From Bacteroides sp. 214 (GTDB lineage Bacteria; Bacteroidota; Bacteroidia; Bacteroidales; Bacteroidaceae): 64,000 nt of DNA. The notes under the pieces are model-generated. The model was not told the DNA's origin. It searched no databases and saw only the letters and a program-made list of their open reading frames with translations. The translations under genes and the position numbers were made by a program. Within the stretch, counting starts at the first letter, position 1; each line of letters opens with the position of its first letter. The stretch spans positions 47,128 to 111,127 of the forward strand of contig NZ_QVML01000005.1 in NCBI RefSeq assembly GCF_010501015.1. Reading direction: 5' to 3'. Below, one piece after another: positions 56,287 through 64,000 of the stretch.

Positions 56287-56980
56287 TATAAAGGTGGTAG
56301 CGTTTGACTACGGTGGCACACTAGATTTGCCCGGGCTGCATTGGTTTTCGTTTTTGTGGGAACTGGTGCAGACAAAACTTACGGGAGACATCACCGTTAC
56401 CCGCGAAGAGTTTTGGGATGCTTATGTGTTTGGCGAACGCGAGTTGGAGAAACACCCCATCCCAACTACAACCGGGTTGTTCGAAAACCTGCTTTTTAAG
56501 AGTCGATACGAAATGGACTATCTGGCGAAGCATATTCTATCCCTGACCAATGATGATAAAGAACGACTTGCGCTGAAACTAACCGAAGCGGCAACTACCT
56601 CTATAACCGAAGGTACCTATGCCGAAAGTCGCGAAGTGCTCTCCAAACTATATGGTAAATACCAACTTTTTATCGTTTCCAATTATTACGGAAATCTTAA
56701 AACGGTGCTGCAAGAGGCAGACTTCCTGCGCTTCATCGACGTATTGATAGATTCTACTCTGGTAGGACTTCGCAAACCCGATCCTGCCATCTGGCAATTA
56801 GCCATTGACTCGGCGTGTGTTCCTGCCGAACAAATTCTTGTAGTGGGCGACTCTATGAAGAATGATATTGCTCCTGCCATGAGTTTGGGATGCCAAACCG
56901 CTTGGCTAACCAAAAACCCCGATGAAGACTACAACGGAATCGTTATTGGAACCTTGTCCGAATTATTAGATATACTCTAA
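56270..56980 (+). CDS. HAD family hydrolase with DxGGT motif I (candidate inositol-lipid phosphatase)
   Basis: Soluble HAD-like protein of 236 residues. Motif I is FDYGGTLD with nucleophile Asp13, but the usual second Asp is Gly15. Motif II is in FIVSNYYG, motif III in LRKPDPAIW and motif IV in VVGDSMKNDI. As the last gene of the operon it is a plausible phosphatidylinositol-phosphate phosphatase. The missing general acid raises the question of how, or whether, it releases phosphate. Confidence 0.85.
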   Translation: MKKLTNIKVVAFDYGGTLDLPGLHWFSFLWELVQTKLTGDITVTREEFWDAYVFGERELEKHPIPTTTGLFENLLFKSRYEMDYLAKHILSLTNDDKERLALKLTEAATTSITEGTYAESREVLSKLYGKYQLFIVSNYYGNLKTVLQEADFLRFIDVLIDSTLVGLRKPDPAIWQLAIDSACVPAEQILVVGDSMKNDIAPAMSLGCQTAWLTKNPDEDYNGIVIGTLSELLDIL

Positions 56981-57108
56981 TATCTTTCTTGTTTTATAGC
57001 AAAAAGTCAGTAATTTTTGTTTTGTATCGAAAATAATTACTAAATTCGACACGAAAATATCTATATTAACCAAAACATCTGACTTATTGTCAATTAAAAC
57101 GTAATGCC

Positions 57109-58482
57109 ATGGAATTACCATTTGCCGAATCATGGAAAATAAAGATGGTGGAACCCATCCGTAAAAGTACCCGTGAAGAACGGGAACAGTGGATTAAAGA
57201 AGCGTACTACAACGTGTTTCAACTTAAATCCGAACAAGTATATATAGATCTTATTACTGACTCAGGGACCGGATCAATGAGTGATCGTCAGTGGGCGGCA
57301 TTAATGTTGGGTGACGAGAGTTACGCCGGAGCCAGCTCATTCTTCAATTTGAAAGAAACCATCCAAAAAATTACCGGATTTGAATACGTAATTCCTACTC
57401 ATCAAGGAAGGGCGGCAGAGAATGTGCTCTTCTCTTATTTAGTTAAAGAGGGAAATGTAATACCCGGTAACTCACATTTTGATACGACAAAAGGGCACAT
57501 TGAAGCACGCAAAGCAGTTGCTTTGGACTGCACCATCGACGATGCTAAAAATACCCAGTTGGAGCTCCCGTTCAAAGGTAATGTGGACATCAAGAAATTG
57601 GAGGATGCTCTACAGAAGTACAGCGATCGTATCCCGTTTATTATTGTAACCATCACTAATAATACTGCCGGCGGACAACCTGTGTCTATGCAAAATATGA
57701 AAGATGTGCGTGCTCTAGCCAATAAGTACAACAAACCTGTGTTGTTTGATTCGGCTCGCTTTGCCGAGAATGCATACTTCATTAAGACGCGCGAAGAAGG
57801 CTATCAAAATAAAACCATAAAGGAAATTTGTCTTGAAACATTTGCCCTTGCCGACGGTATGACCATGAGTGCCAAGAAAGATGGTATTGTAAACATGGGT
57901 GGCTTCATTGCTACACGTAAAGAAGAGTGGTTTGAAGGTGCTAAAGGATACTGCGTACAGTACGAAGGATACCTTACTTACGGTGGAATGAATGGACGCG
58001 ACATGAATGCACTCGCGGTAGGATTGGACGAAAACACGGAGTTCGACAATTTAGAAACCCGCATACAACAAGTAGCTTATTTGGCACAACGTTTAGACGA
58101 ATTCGGCATTCCCTATCAACGTCCTGCAGGTGGGCATGCTATTTTTGTTGATGCCCCTAAAGTCCTGACGCATGTACCTAAAGAAGAATTTCCGGCACAA
58201 ACGCTTACGGTAGAATTGTATCTCGAAGCCGGTATTCGTGGCTGCGAAATAGGTTACCTGCTTGCCGACCGCGACCCTATTACCCGTGAAAATCGTTTTG
58301 GTGGTATAGACTTGTTACGCCTTGCTATTCCACGACGTGTTTACACCAACAACCACATGGATGTAATTGCAGTTGCTTTGAAAAATGTTTTCGATCGTAG
58401 AGAGACTATTACACGTGGAGTTCGTATTGCTTGGGAAGCACCTATTATGCGTCATTTTACAGTAAAATTGGAAAAACTCTAA
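57109..58482 (+). CDS. tnaA: Tryptophanase
   Basis: PLP enzyme of 457 residues that splits tryptophan into indole, pyruvate and ammonium. It has IDLITDSGTGSMSDRQWAAL, the PTHQGRAAEN phosphate loop, FDSARFAENAYF and the PLP lysine in TMSAKKD (Lys256). The C-terminal segment IRGCEIGY has Ile where tyrosine phenol-lyase has its diagnostic Arg, which favours tryptophanase. The 128-nt upstream gap shows no TnaC-like leader peptide and no clear -7 box. Confidence 0.94.
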   Translation: MELPFAESWKIKMVEPIRKSTREEREQWIKEAYYNVFQLKSEQVYIDLITDSGTGSMSDRQWAALMLGDESYAGASSFFNLKETIQKITGFEYVIPTHQGRAAENVLFSYLVKEGNVIPGNSHFDTTKGHIEARKAVALDCTIDDAKNTQLELPFKGNVDIKKLEDALQKYSDRIPFIIVTITNNTAGGQPVSMQNMKDVRALANKYNKPVLFDSARFAENAYFIKTREEGYQNKTIKEICLETFALADGMTMSAKKDGIVNMGGFIATRKEEWFEGAKGYCVQYEGYLTYGGMNGRDMNALAVGLDENTEFDNLETRIQQVAYLAQRLDEFGIPYQRPAGGHAIFVDAPKVLTHVPKEEFPAQTLTVELYLEAGIRGCEIGYLLADRDPITRENRFGGIDLLRLAIPRRVYTNNHMDVIAVALKNVFDRRETITRGVRIAWEAPIMRHFTVKLEKL

Positions 58483-58587
58483 AAAAGCAGTAAACACTAA
58501 AACAATTTATGTCTGGCTTTGTTATTAGTATAATTTATGAATGCTTTGCGAAATCATAGCATGTACTAATCCTAACAAAAGAAGAGA

Positions 58588-58926
58588 ATGAGAAAAATTG
58601 TTTTTGTAACTGCGCTGTTATCATTTATGCTGCTGACATCTTGCGGGAATGATAATAAAAAGGAGGTTGGTGGTATTGCTTCGGCAGGACAGACTGATCT
58701 TGTGAAAACTTCTATAGAAGATAGTAAGGGAAACAAAATGAATATTGTTTTTGACAATATAAAAGGAGTTGCCACAGTCGAGTTTAATGGAACCAAATTT
58801 CAACTAAACCGTGACACAACAGCTTCGGGAGTGAAGATGATGAATGATAAATATCTTTATGAAGAGTGGCAAGGACACATCACTTTAAAGAAAAACGGCG
58901 AAGTGGTATTTGATAATAAGCAATAA
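58588..58926 (+). CDS. Small lipoprotein with MliC-like domain
   Basis: 112 residues. A lipoprotein signal (MRKIVFVTALLSFMLLTSC) has the lipidated Cys at residue 19. The mature part (IVFDNIKGVATVEFNGTKFQ, then TASGVKMMNDKYLYEEW and GHITLKKNG) follows the pattern of MliC/PliC-type lysozyme inhibitors (a YxC-start beta-barrel with an SGxxY...W segment), but the family disulfide cysteines are absent. Envelope protein; the lysozyme-inhibitor role is only suggested. Confidence 0.6.
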   Translation: MRKIVFVTALLSFMLLTSCGNDNKKEVGGIASAGQTDLVKTSIEDSKGNKMNIVFDNIKGVATVEFNGTKFQLNRDTTASGVKMMNDKYLYEEWQGHITLKKNGEVVFDNKQ

Positions 58927-58947
58927 CTTTTTTGCAGATAGATAGGA

Positions 58948-58986
58948 AAGCCTCTGTGGTGTAAAAGTACCTCAGGGGCTTTTTGT
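58948..58986 (+). terminator. Terminator after the small lipoprotein
   Basis: AAGCCTCTGTGGT and ACCTCAGGGGCTT pair with a G-T pair and a mismatch, followed by a TTTTTG run, 22 nt after the stop. Confidence 0.7.
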
Positions 58987-59203
58987 TTGTAACTTTATCG
59001 TAACAACATTCTTAAAATATGTAGCAAACTTATTAATCAATGTTATAAAAGAAGTGTTTCTTGCTGGTTTGTTTGCAGAATACCAGGTTTGCCCTTACAT
59101 TTGTATAGTGTTTTTCATAGTATTAGATTTAAGGTTAATAAAGATTGGTTGCTCGTGATGAGTGACCTTTTTTTTTATCCATACAATTCATTATATTTAC
59201 GGC

Positions 59204-59302
59204 ATGAAAACAACATATCCCGAAATAACACAATGCGATTGGTGTAAAATCAATCTTATTTGTATAGCTTATCATGATTTATTAAGAATTCGTTTTATCT
59301 AA
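59204..59302 (+). pseudogene. 5' remnant of tag (DNA-3-methyladenine glycosylase I)
   Basis: A 32-codon frame reads MKTTYPEITQ, then CDWC and LICIAYHD, then a stop. The CDWC...IAYHD pattern corresponds to the N terminus of Tag (C-x2-C/W region followed by DPLYIAYHDEEWG). The DEEWG continuation and the remaining ~165 residues are missing, so this is a truncated remnant. The rest of the 58987-59317 gap holds no recognisable gene. Confidence 0.5.
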
Positions 59303-59317
59303 AAAAACAGCTGAAAT

Positions 59318-60436
59318 ATGAAAACATTTCAATTCCTTTTGATGCTTTTAATCCTTTCTGGTATTAATTTCTATGTTATATATCGCTTGGTTTATATGTT
59401 ACCTGCGATACTGGCTGCACGCGGCACTGTGCTTGTTGTTGGCATTTTGGCCTTTCTTTCATTCTTTCTTTCGTTCTTGATGCGAGATATACTTCCAGTA
59501 GGTATTGCTTCTTGCTTATATAAAATAGGTACTTCGTGGATTGTTATAGCACTTTATTTTGCGTTGATATTCTTGCTGTTTGATATTATTCGCATAACAG
59601 GGTTGCTACCGATAGGAAAAATATTGCATAAGAGTTGGATTGGTTTTGGTGGAGTCGTTGGTTTTGTGACTTTAGTTATGATATTCGGTTATTTCAATTA
59701 TCAGAAGAAAGATAGGGTTGAGCTGAATATTAGTACGGCTAAAGGGGTAGCAACAGGTGCTCCTTTGAAAATCGTAGCCATTAGTGACTTGCATCTGGGC
59801 TATAGTATAGGTGTTGATGAATTGAAGGGGTGGATAGATCTTATTAATAAGGAGAATCCGGACGTGGTGCTTATAGCAGGCGACTTGATTGATAATGCTG
59901 TTCAGCCACTTGAGGAAGGTGGCTTTGCCAATGTGCTGAAAACCATTAAGGCTAAATATGGAGTTTACATGGCACTGGGCAATCACGAATATATTTCGGG
60001 AGTTAAGGAGAGTGAAGAATTTCTTCAGAAGACCGGAATTAAAGTGTTGCGTGATGAAGCTAAGCTGATAAATAATCAATTCTACATAGTTGGTCGTGAT
60101 GATAGAGCTTATTTTGGACGCAAGAAAATTTGGGATTTAACCGATCCATTGGATAAAACCAAGCCTATTATTGTAATCGATCACCAACCTTTTGAGTTGG
60201 AAGAGGTAGAACAGTTTAATGTGGATTTGCAAGTGTCTGGACATACACATGATGGACAAGTATGGCCTATCTCGCTGATTACTAAAGCTATTTATGAGAA
60301 ATCGCATGGTTATCTGCAGAAAGGAAATTCGCATATTTATGTTACTTCGGGCATTGGCCTGTGGGGTGGAAAGTATCGTATCGGCACCAATTCCGAGTAT
60401 GCGGTGATTAATATGAATTTTGGACAAACTCATTAA
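59318..60436 (+). CDS. Membrane-anchored metallophosphoesterase
   Basis: 372 residues. The N-terminal 135 residues contain four transmembrane helices. The C-terminal calcineurin-like domain has the dinuclear metal motifs ISDLHLG, AGDLIDN, GNHEY, and the paired histidines in IDHQPF and VSGHTHDGQ. The domain order matches YaeI/YkuE-type phosphoesterases, some of which act on lipid or cyclic nucleotide substrates. The substrate is unknown. The next gene starts 3 nt after the stop. Confidence 0.9.
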   Translation: MKTFQFLLMLLILSGINFYVIYRLVYMLPAILAARGTVLVVGILAFLSFFLSFLMRDILPVGIASCLYKIGTSWIVIALYFALIFLLFDIIRITGLLPIGKILHKSWIGFGGVVGFVTLVMIFGYFNYQKKDRVELNISTAKGVATGAPLKIVAISDLHLGYSIGVDELKGWIDLINKENPDVVLIAGDLIDNAVQPLEEGGFANVLKTIKAKYGVYMALGNHEYISGVKESEEFLQKTGIKVLRDEAKLINNQFYIVGRDDRAYFGRKKIWDLTDPLDKTKPIIVIDHQPFELEEVEQFNVDLQVSGHTHDGQVWPISLITKAIYEKSHGYLQKGNSHIYVTSGIGLWGGKYRIGTNSEYAVINMNFGQTH

Positions 60437-60439
60437 GTG

Positions 60440-61540
60440 ATGATAAGGGCGTATCTTTTGTTTCTATTTGTATTGCTCTTTATGGGAGCATGTACAACGA
60501 CTTCGGCAGATGATTTGATGGTTGCCGAAACCCAGAAAATAGCAGAAGAAGCAACACTTCCGCTGATTCAGCTGGAGTATGTACACAAAAAGCATACGCT
60601 TTCCTTTGAGCTTTCGCAGATAGACTCTGTGCCGGCTTCTGCCAACTCTTCTACCGTTTTTCAGGCAGCTTCGTTGAGTAAGCCGGTGTTTGCCTACATC
60701 GTATTACGTATGCTCGATAAAGGATCGATAGATCTCGATGCGCCTGTTGCCACTTATACGGATGTGGATCGCTTTGAGAATAAAGAATGGGCGTGGAGAA
60801 TTACCCCTCGTATGGTGCTTAGTCATCGTACGGGATTGTATAATTGGGCTGCCGGACCTTCGGGTGACGCGTGGCCAACTTCGAAAATCTCTTTCCTTTA
60901 TGAACCCGATTCCATCTTTAGCTATTCGGGTGAAGCTTTTGCTTTCTTGCAGCGTGCCGTAGAAAATATTGAAGGAAAATCTTTGCAGGAAATAGCCGAA
61001 AGAGAAGTCTTTGTTCCTTTTGATATGCCAAATACTAGCTATGGTTGGAAAGAGAACTATACGCTGATTGCCGCCGATGGCTACAACCGTGAAGGTGGAA
61101 ATGCAGGTAAGTACAGATATGCTCGCGAGAGTTCGGCCTACACATTACGTACTTCGGCAAAAGAATATTCACGTTTTATTAAAAACGCATTGATTGATGG
61201 CGTAGGCTTGAAGCCCGAAACCCATCGTCTGATGCTTACGCCTACGGGTGTTGCTCAAAGGAATAAAATAGAGCGTCCGTATGATAAGCAGATAACATGG
61301 GGGCTTGGTATAGGGATAGAACATAACGAAGAGCTAGGTGATATTTATCATCACTGGGGCGATAACGGAAACTTCAAGGCACTGTTTGTTATAGCTCCTA
61401 AGGTCGAGAAGTACTTAGTCTATTTTACCAATAGCCGAAAAGGACATGATATCATCGACGAGTTGTTACCTGTTTACTTCCATAACACCAAACCATTAAC
61501 GCTTAGCGAGTGGATATCCAATGATGATTTTGGTTATTAA
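60440..61540 (+). CDS. Serine hydrolase lipoprotein, class C beta-lactamase fold
   Basis: 366 residues. A lipoprotein signal (MIRAYLLFLFVLLFMGAC) has Cys18 lipidated. The catalytic SxxK is ASLSKPVF, the second motif is YSGEAF in place of Y-x-N, and the third is HHWGDNG in place of KTG, a pattern typical of esterase or peptidase members rather than true beta-lactamases. The ATG at 60440 is preferred to GTG at 60437. Probably co-transcribed with the phosphoesterase. Its stop codon overlaps the stop of the convergent radical SAM gene. Confidence 0.85.
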   Translation: MIRAYLLFLFVLLFMGACTTTSADDLMVAETQKIAEEATLPLIQLEYVHKKHTLSFELSQIDSVPASANSSTVFQAASLSKPVFAYIVLRMLDKGSIDLDAPVATYTDVDRFENKEWAWRITPRMVLSHRTGLYNWAAGPSGDAWPTSKISFLYEPDSIFSYSGEAFAFLQRAVENIEGKSLQEIAEREVFVPFDMPNTSYGWKENYTLIAADGYNREGGNAGKYRYARESSAYTLRTSAKEYSRFIKNALIDGVGLKPETHRLMLTPTGVAQRNKIERPYDKQITWGLGIGIEHNEELGDIYHHWGDNGNFKALFVIAPKVEKYLVYFTNSRKGHDIIDELLPVYFHNTKPLTLSEWISNDDFGY

Positions 61541-63219
61541 TTGCTATTAGGGCAGTAGGTTATTTCCCTGCGGATGGTCTCGTTTTCTTCTTGCTCAAAT
61601 ACCGTTAACAGATATTTGTTTGAGCTTAATGTGTTAATTGCGGTTTTCTTTTCAACAATTTGCCGGGTGAGCTTATGTCTGTCTAAGAATGCTTTGTCTT
61701 GCCCAATCAGGTAAAGAAGTCTTTTCCTTTCGCCTTTTTCAAACTCTTCTTGCCAGTAGCCTTGTGGTCTGATGTGATAATTGTTGTAATAGTCTTTGCG
61801 CAATTCTGCAGATAAATCAATGTTTATAGATTGCAGGAAATTGTTGAGGAAACGAAACAAATCTTCCAGTTGATAGCCCCTTTGAGGATATCCTTGCTTA
61901 TTATAATACAGTCCCAGTGCATCGAAAAACTCAAAATAGCCCCCCGCATAGTACGTGTCGAATATCTTGTTCATGCTTTGTTTGAATCGTCCGCTATTCC
62001 AGAATTTCTCTAAGGCATGTTCGGCATGGTGTATGCGTTGCAACTCTTCGACGGATATGGCTGCATTACAATATATTTCGTAAGGGGCTTGTTCGCTGTA
62101 TTGGTAGCCATATTTTTCGGCATCATTGCGTAGTTTGGTTCCACGTAGCATTTTCAGAAAACCAAGTTGAACTTCTTTAGCACGCAGGGCAAATACGTCA
62201 TTGAAAGAACGCATGAAGCGTGTGAATGTTTCGTGTGGCAGTCCGGCTATTAAGTCTAGGTGCATAGCCACTTTTCCTCCTTTCATTAGCTTCTGAATGT
62301 TTTCTGCCAATAGGCGGAAGTCTTGTTTGCGATTTACAGCAAGGTTTGTTGGCTCGTATGTAGATTGTATGCCTATCTCAAAACGAAAATAATCCTCAGG
62401 CAATTGTCTGTTGAGATATTCAATAACGTCATCGGTGAGCAGGTCGGCATAGACTTCAAACTGACAGCTAAGTCCCTTGCGGTAGTGCTTCATCAGGAAA
62501 TCAAAAACAGAAAGCGTGTGTGTGCGGTTCAGGTTGAACGTACGATCGAGGAACTTAATCTGCCGCGCACCGGAATGAATCAAATACAAGAGGTTCTCTT
62601 GTATGTACTGCTCAGGGAAATATCTAACACCTTTCTCGCGTGAAGAAAGACAGTATTGGCATTGATAGGGACAACCTCGTGATGTTTCAAAGTAAACCAT
62701 CCGATTACTAAGGTTCGCTTTGTCCTGTTCTAATTGGTAAGGGGAGGGGAGTTTGCTTAATTGCTCAAGATCGGCTTTTGCCACTATCAAACTAATGTTT
62801 TCCTTAATAGATACGCTGGGGATGGTTTTTGGTTTGTTGTTTTCGATAGCGTGCAATAATTTTCCCAATACGAACTCGCCTTCTCCACTAATAACATAGT
62901 CAATAGGCCACTCTTTCAGGAAGTGTTCCGGTTCGTAAGTTACCTCTGGTCCACCCAGAATAATGATAAGTTCCGGCTTCTGTTCCTTAAGTATTTTTAT
63001 GAGCTTTTCGGTAGCAGTGACGTTCCAGATATAAACACTAAGCCCAAGTATATCGCATTGTGTGGCGAGGAGTTCGCTGGCAATTTTAGCAACATCCTCT
63101 TTGATAGTGAACTCCATAAACTCAATATCGAACCGTTCTTTGTTGGCTACATAGAGCCATCTTAGCGCAAGCGAAGTGTGTATGTATTTGGCATTGAGTG
63201 TGGAGAGTATTGTCTTCAT
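61537..63219 (-). CDS. B12-binding domain radical SAM protein (DUF4080 type)
   Basis: 560 residues. An N-terminal cobalamin-binding-type domain (about 1-130, with LSVYIWNVTATEKL and IILGGPEVTYEP) is followed by the radical SAM domain with CPYQCQYC (near residue 185) and a C-terminal helical domain. Members of this broad class modify or methylate diverse substrates, and the substrate here is unknown. The ATG at 63219 (MKTILSTLNAKYIHTSLALR) is the family start. The promoter boxes lie so close that the mRNA may be leaderless. Confidence 0.85.
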   Translation of the reverse strand: MKTILSTLNAKYIHTSLALRWLYVANKERFDIEFMEFTIKEDVAKIASELLATQCDILGLSVYIWNVTATEKLIKILKEQKPELIIILGGPEVTYEPEHFLKEWPIDYVISGEGEFVLGKLLHAIENNKPKTIPSVSIKENISLIVAKADLEQLSKLPSPYQLEQDKANLSNRMVYFETSRGCPYQCQYCLSSREKGVRYFPEQYIQENLLYLIHSGARQIKFLDRTFNLNRTHTLSVFDFLMKHYRKGLSCQFEVYADLLTDDVIEYLNRQLPEDYFRFEIGIQSTYEPTNLAVNRKQDFRLLAENIQKLMKGGKVAMHLDLIAGLPHETFTRFMRSFNDVFALRAKEVQLGFLKMLRGTKLRNDAEKYGYQYSEQAPYEIYCNAAISVEELQRIHHAEHALEKFWNSGRFKQSMNKIFDTYYAGGYFEFFDALGLYYNKQGYPQRGYQLEDLFRFLNNFLQSINIDLSAELRKDYYNNYHIRPQGYWQEEFEKGERKRLLYLIGQDKAFLDRHKLTRQIVEKKTAINTLSSNKYLLTVFEQEENETIRREITYCPNSN

Positions 63220-63223
63220 TGTG

Positions 63224-63231
63224 CAAAGATA
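63224..63231 (-). promoter_or_regulatory. -7 box next to the radical SAM start codon
   Basis: TATCTTTG on the minus strand ends 4 nt before the ATG; an alternative TATATTTG lies at 63232-63239. Either implies a leader of about 0-8 nt. Confidence 0.5.
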
Positions 63232-63433
63232 CAAATATAACCTGTTGGCGAAAGAGCGAAAAATAGATTACTACACAATATTATATATGTTTTTTGTTTT
63301 TATTCGGCAGTCTCTAAGCAGTATTTCCATTTTTTTTCATTTATAGGATATAAAACTAACAAATTGGACTTAGGAGTGTTTTTACAAGGCGGTGGATTTA
63401 GCTGAAACAATTAACTATCGTTGCTTCTTTGTA

Positions 63434-63472
63434 AGAGAGGCTATCTTAAAACAAATATAAGATAGCCTCTTT
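63434..63472 (+). terminator. Orphan hairpin terminator
   Basis: AGAGGCTATCTTA and TAAGATAGCCTCT form a perfect 13-bp stem with a 9-nt loop, followed by TTTCTTT. No protein gene on the plus strand ends here, so it may end a small RNA from 63240-63430 or shield the region from transcription on the other strand. Confidence 0.7.
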
Positions 63473-63578
63473 CTTTACCTCGAACTTCCGCCCTTGTTTC
63501 CCCCTTTTTTTCGGTAACGTCACCCACAGAGTACAACGAACAGATTTCTTTTAGAGCCAAATTAACCCCTAATCCCCA

Positions 63579-63699
63579 AATTCTCACTGCCTTCCCCCTC
63601 CATTCTCACTGCCTTTTCCCAAATTCTCACTGACTTCTCCTTCCATTCTCACTGCTTTTTTTTCCCATTCTCACTGCCTTTCCTTTCCTTACCAACTGA
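63579..63699. repeat. 22-nt-period array, TTCTCACTGCC family, six units
   Basis: ACTG of the word TTCTCACTG recurs at 63586, 63608, 63629, 63651, 63673 and (degenerate) 63695, steps 22, 21, 22, 22, 22. Read on the other strand the word is GCAGTGAGAA, close to GCACTGAGAA at 24908. It lies between the divergent radical SAM gene and the promoter at the right edge. Confidence 0.85.
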
Positions 63700-63731
63700 T
63701 AAAAACACGTTTTTTAGACCCATATGCGAGT

Positions 63732-63780
63732 TGTGTGTGTAATATAGGGTGGTGCCCCACCCACCACCTATACACACACA
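63732..63780. repeat. Long inverted repeat upstream of the right-edge promoter
   Basis: TGTGTGTGTA and TACACACACA flank a second inverted block (GGGTGGTG with CACCACC). Together they can form a long hairpin with two small bulges. Confidence 0.75.
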
Positions 63781-63834
63781 TAAGGTTAAGTACTCTCCGG
63801 AAACGCATTTTTAACATTTCCCTGTGAAAAAAAT

Positions 63835-63864
63835 ATTCCTTCTTATTCCTTCTTATTCCTTTCT
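63835..63864. repeat. 10-nt tandem repeat ATTCCTTCTT, three copies
   Basis: Two perfect copies and a third with one transposed base, in the pyrimidine-rich tract before the right-edge promoter. Confidence 0.75.
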
Positions 63865-63922
63865 ATTTCAGCCCTTTAGTTTCTTTCTTCTTTTTTTCTT
63901 TAAAAATAAAGTTTGATTTCTC

Positions 63923-63952
63923 TTGTTTTGAATTTAAAAGTCTCTATCTTTG
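63923..63952 (+). promoter_or_regulatory. Strong promoter, probably of an rRNA operon
   Basis: TTG at 63923, a 19-nt spacer and TATCTTTG at 63945-63952 match the Bacteroidota -33/-7 consensus, preceded by A/T-rich DNA like an UP element. The transcript region ends with GCTTGACATGTTGATAAA, which resembles the boxA-like leader upstream of 16S rRNA genes in this phylum. The gene itself lies outside the window. Confidence 0.5.
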
Positions 63953-64000
63953 CACCCGCTTTGCCAGAGGGCTTGGTTGTTTGCTTGACATGTTGATAAA

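Noticed and set aside
56981..57108. TnaC-type leader peptide upstream of tryptophanase
   Set aside because: No short frame with a Trp codon near its end and no suitable leader structure was found.
57109..58482. Tyrosine phenol-lyase instead of tryptophanase
   Set aside because: The diagnostic Arg of tyrosine phenol-lyase is Ile here, and the DSARFAENAYF segment matches tryptophanase.

Overview
The window looks like a chromosome segment of an anaerobic Bacteroidota, order Bacteroidales. The evidence is the many TAnnTTTG -7 promoter boxes, the absence of Shine-Dalgarno sequences, SpII lipoproteins, an inositol-lipid gene cluster, tryptophanase, an electron-bifurcating [FeFe] hydrogenase, and hybrid-type kinases with the [18 protein letters not shown]-box. 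I cannot name the genus with confidence; a Bacteroides/Parabacteroides/Dysgonomonas-like gut or fermentative organism fits. No tRNA, CRISPR array, insertion sequence or prophage was seen.

Layout. 1-4.3 kb: housekeeping run on the minus strand (pheS, MFS exporter, nth, pgk cut by the window edge). 4.8-12.9 kb: soluble sensor kinase, alanine dehydrogenase, M23 peptidase, C69 dipeptidase, phosphohexomutase. 13.0-14.3 kb: AT-rich accessory patch with a frameshifted remnant, a short FloA-like protein and an unknown membrane protein. 14.7-23.1 kb: complete [FeFe]-hydrogenase locus, structural hydCBA on minus and maturases hydEGF on plus, divergent from about 145 bp. 23.1-29.1 kb: ABC-F ATPase, GH36 alpha-galactosidase, cytidine deaminase, LysM glucosaminidase. 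29.2-34.9 kb: five-gene operon for a four-carbon acid sugar (aldolase, symporter, Fe-alcohol dehydrogenase, PdxA2-like, DUF1537 kinase). 35.2-51.2 kb: a MacA / four FtsX permeases / MacB-type ATPase cluster, two sensor kinases, TolC, and a sigma-54 activator with its kinase. 51.4-57.0 kb: six-gene inositol-lipid operon. 57.1-63.2 kb: tryptophanase, an MliC-like lipoprotein, a tag remnant, a metallophosphoesterase, a serine hydrolase and a B12-radical SAM protein. The right edge has a strong promoter and leader that look like the start of an rRNA operon.

Two signals stand out. First, at least nine degenerate repeat arrays sit in intergenic DNA, nearly all locked to a 22-nt step (one 11-nt, one 23-nt). 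They fall into a few sequence families and occur mostly between divergent genes. Spacing is preserved while sequence drifts. I know of no described element that matches. Second, the adaptor-permease operon and the separate tolC-regulator operon each start with a near-identical sigma-54 type promoter (TGGCACG-N4-TTGAC), and a shared CGGACACTC motif lies exactly 51 nt upstream of each. This links an export system to the NtrC-type regulator encoded beside tolC.
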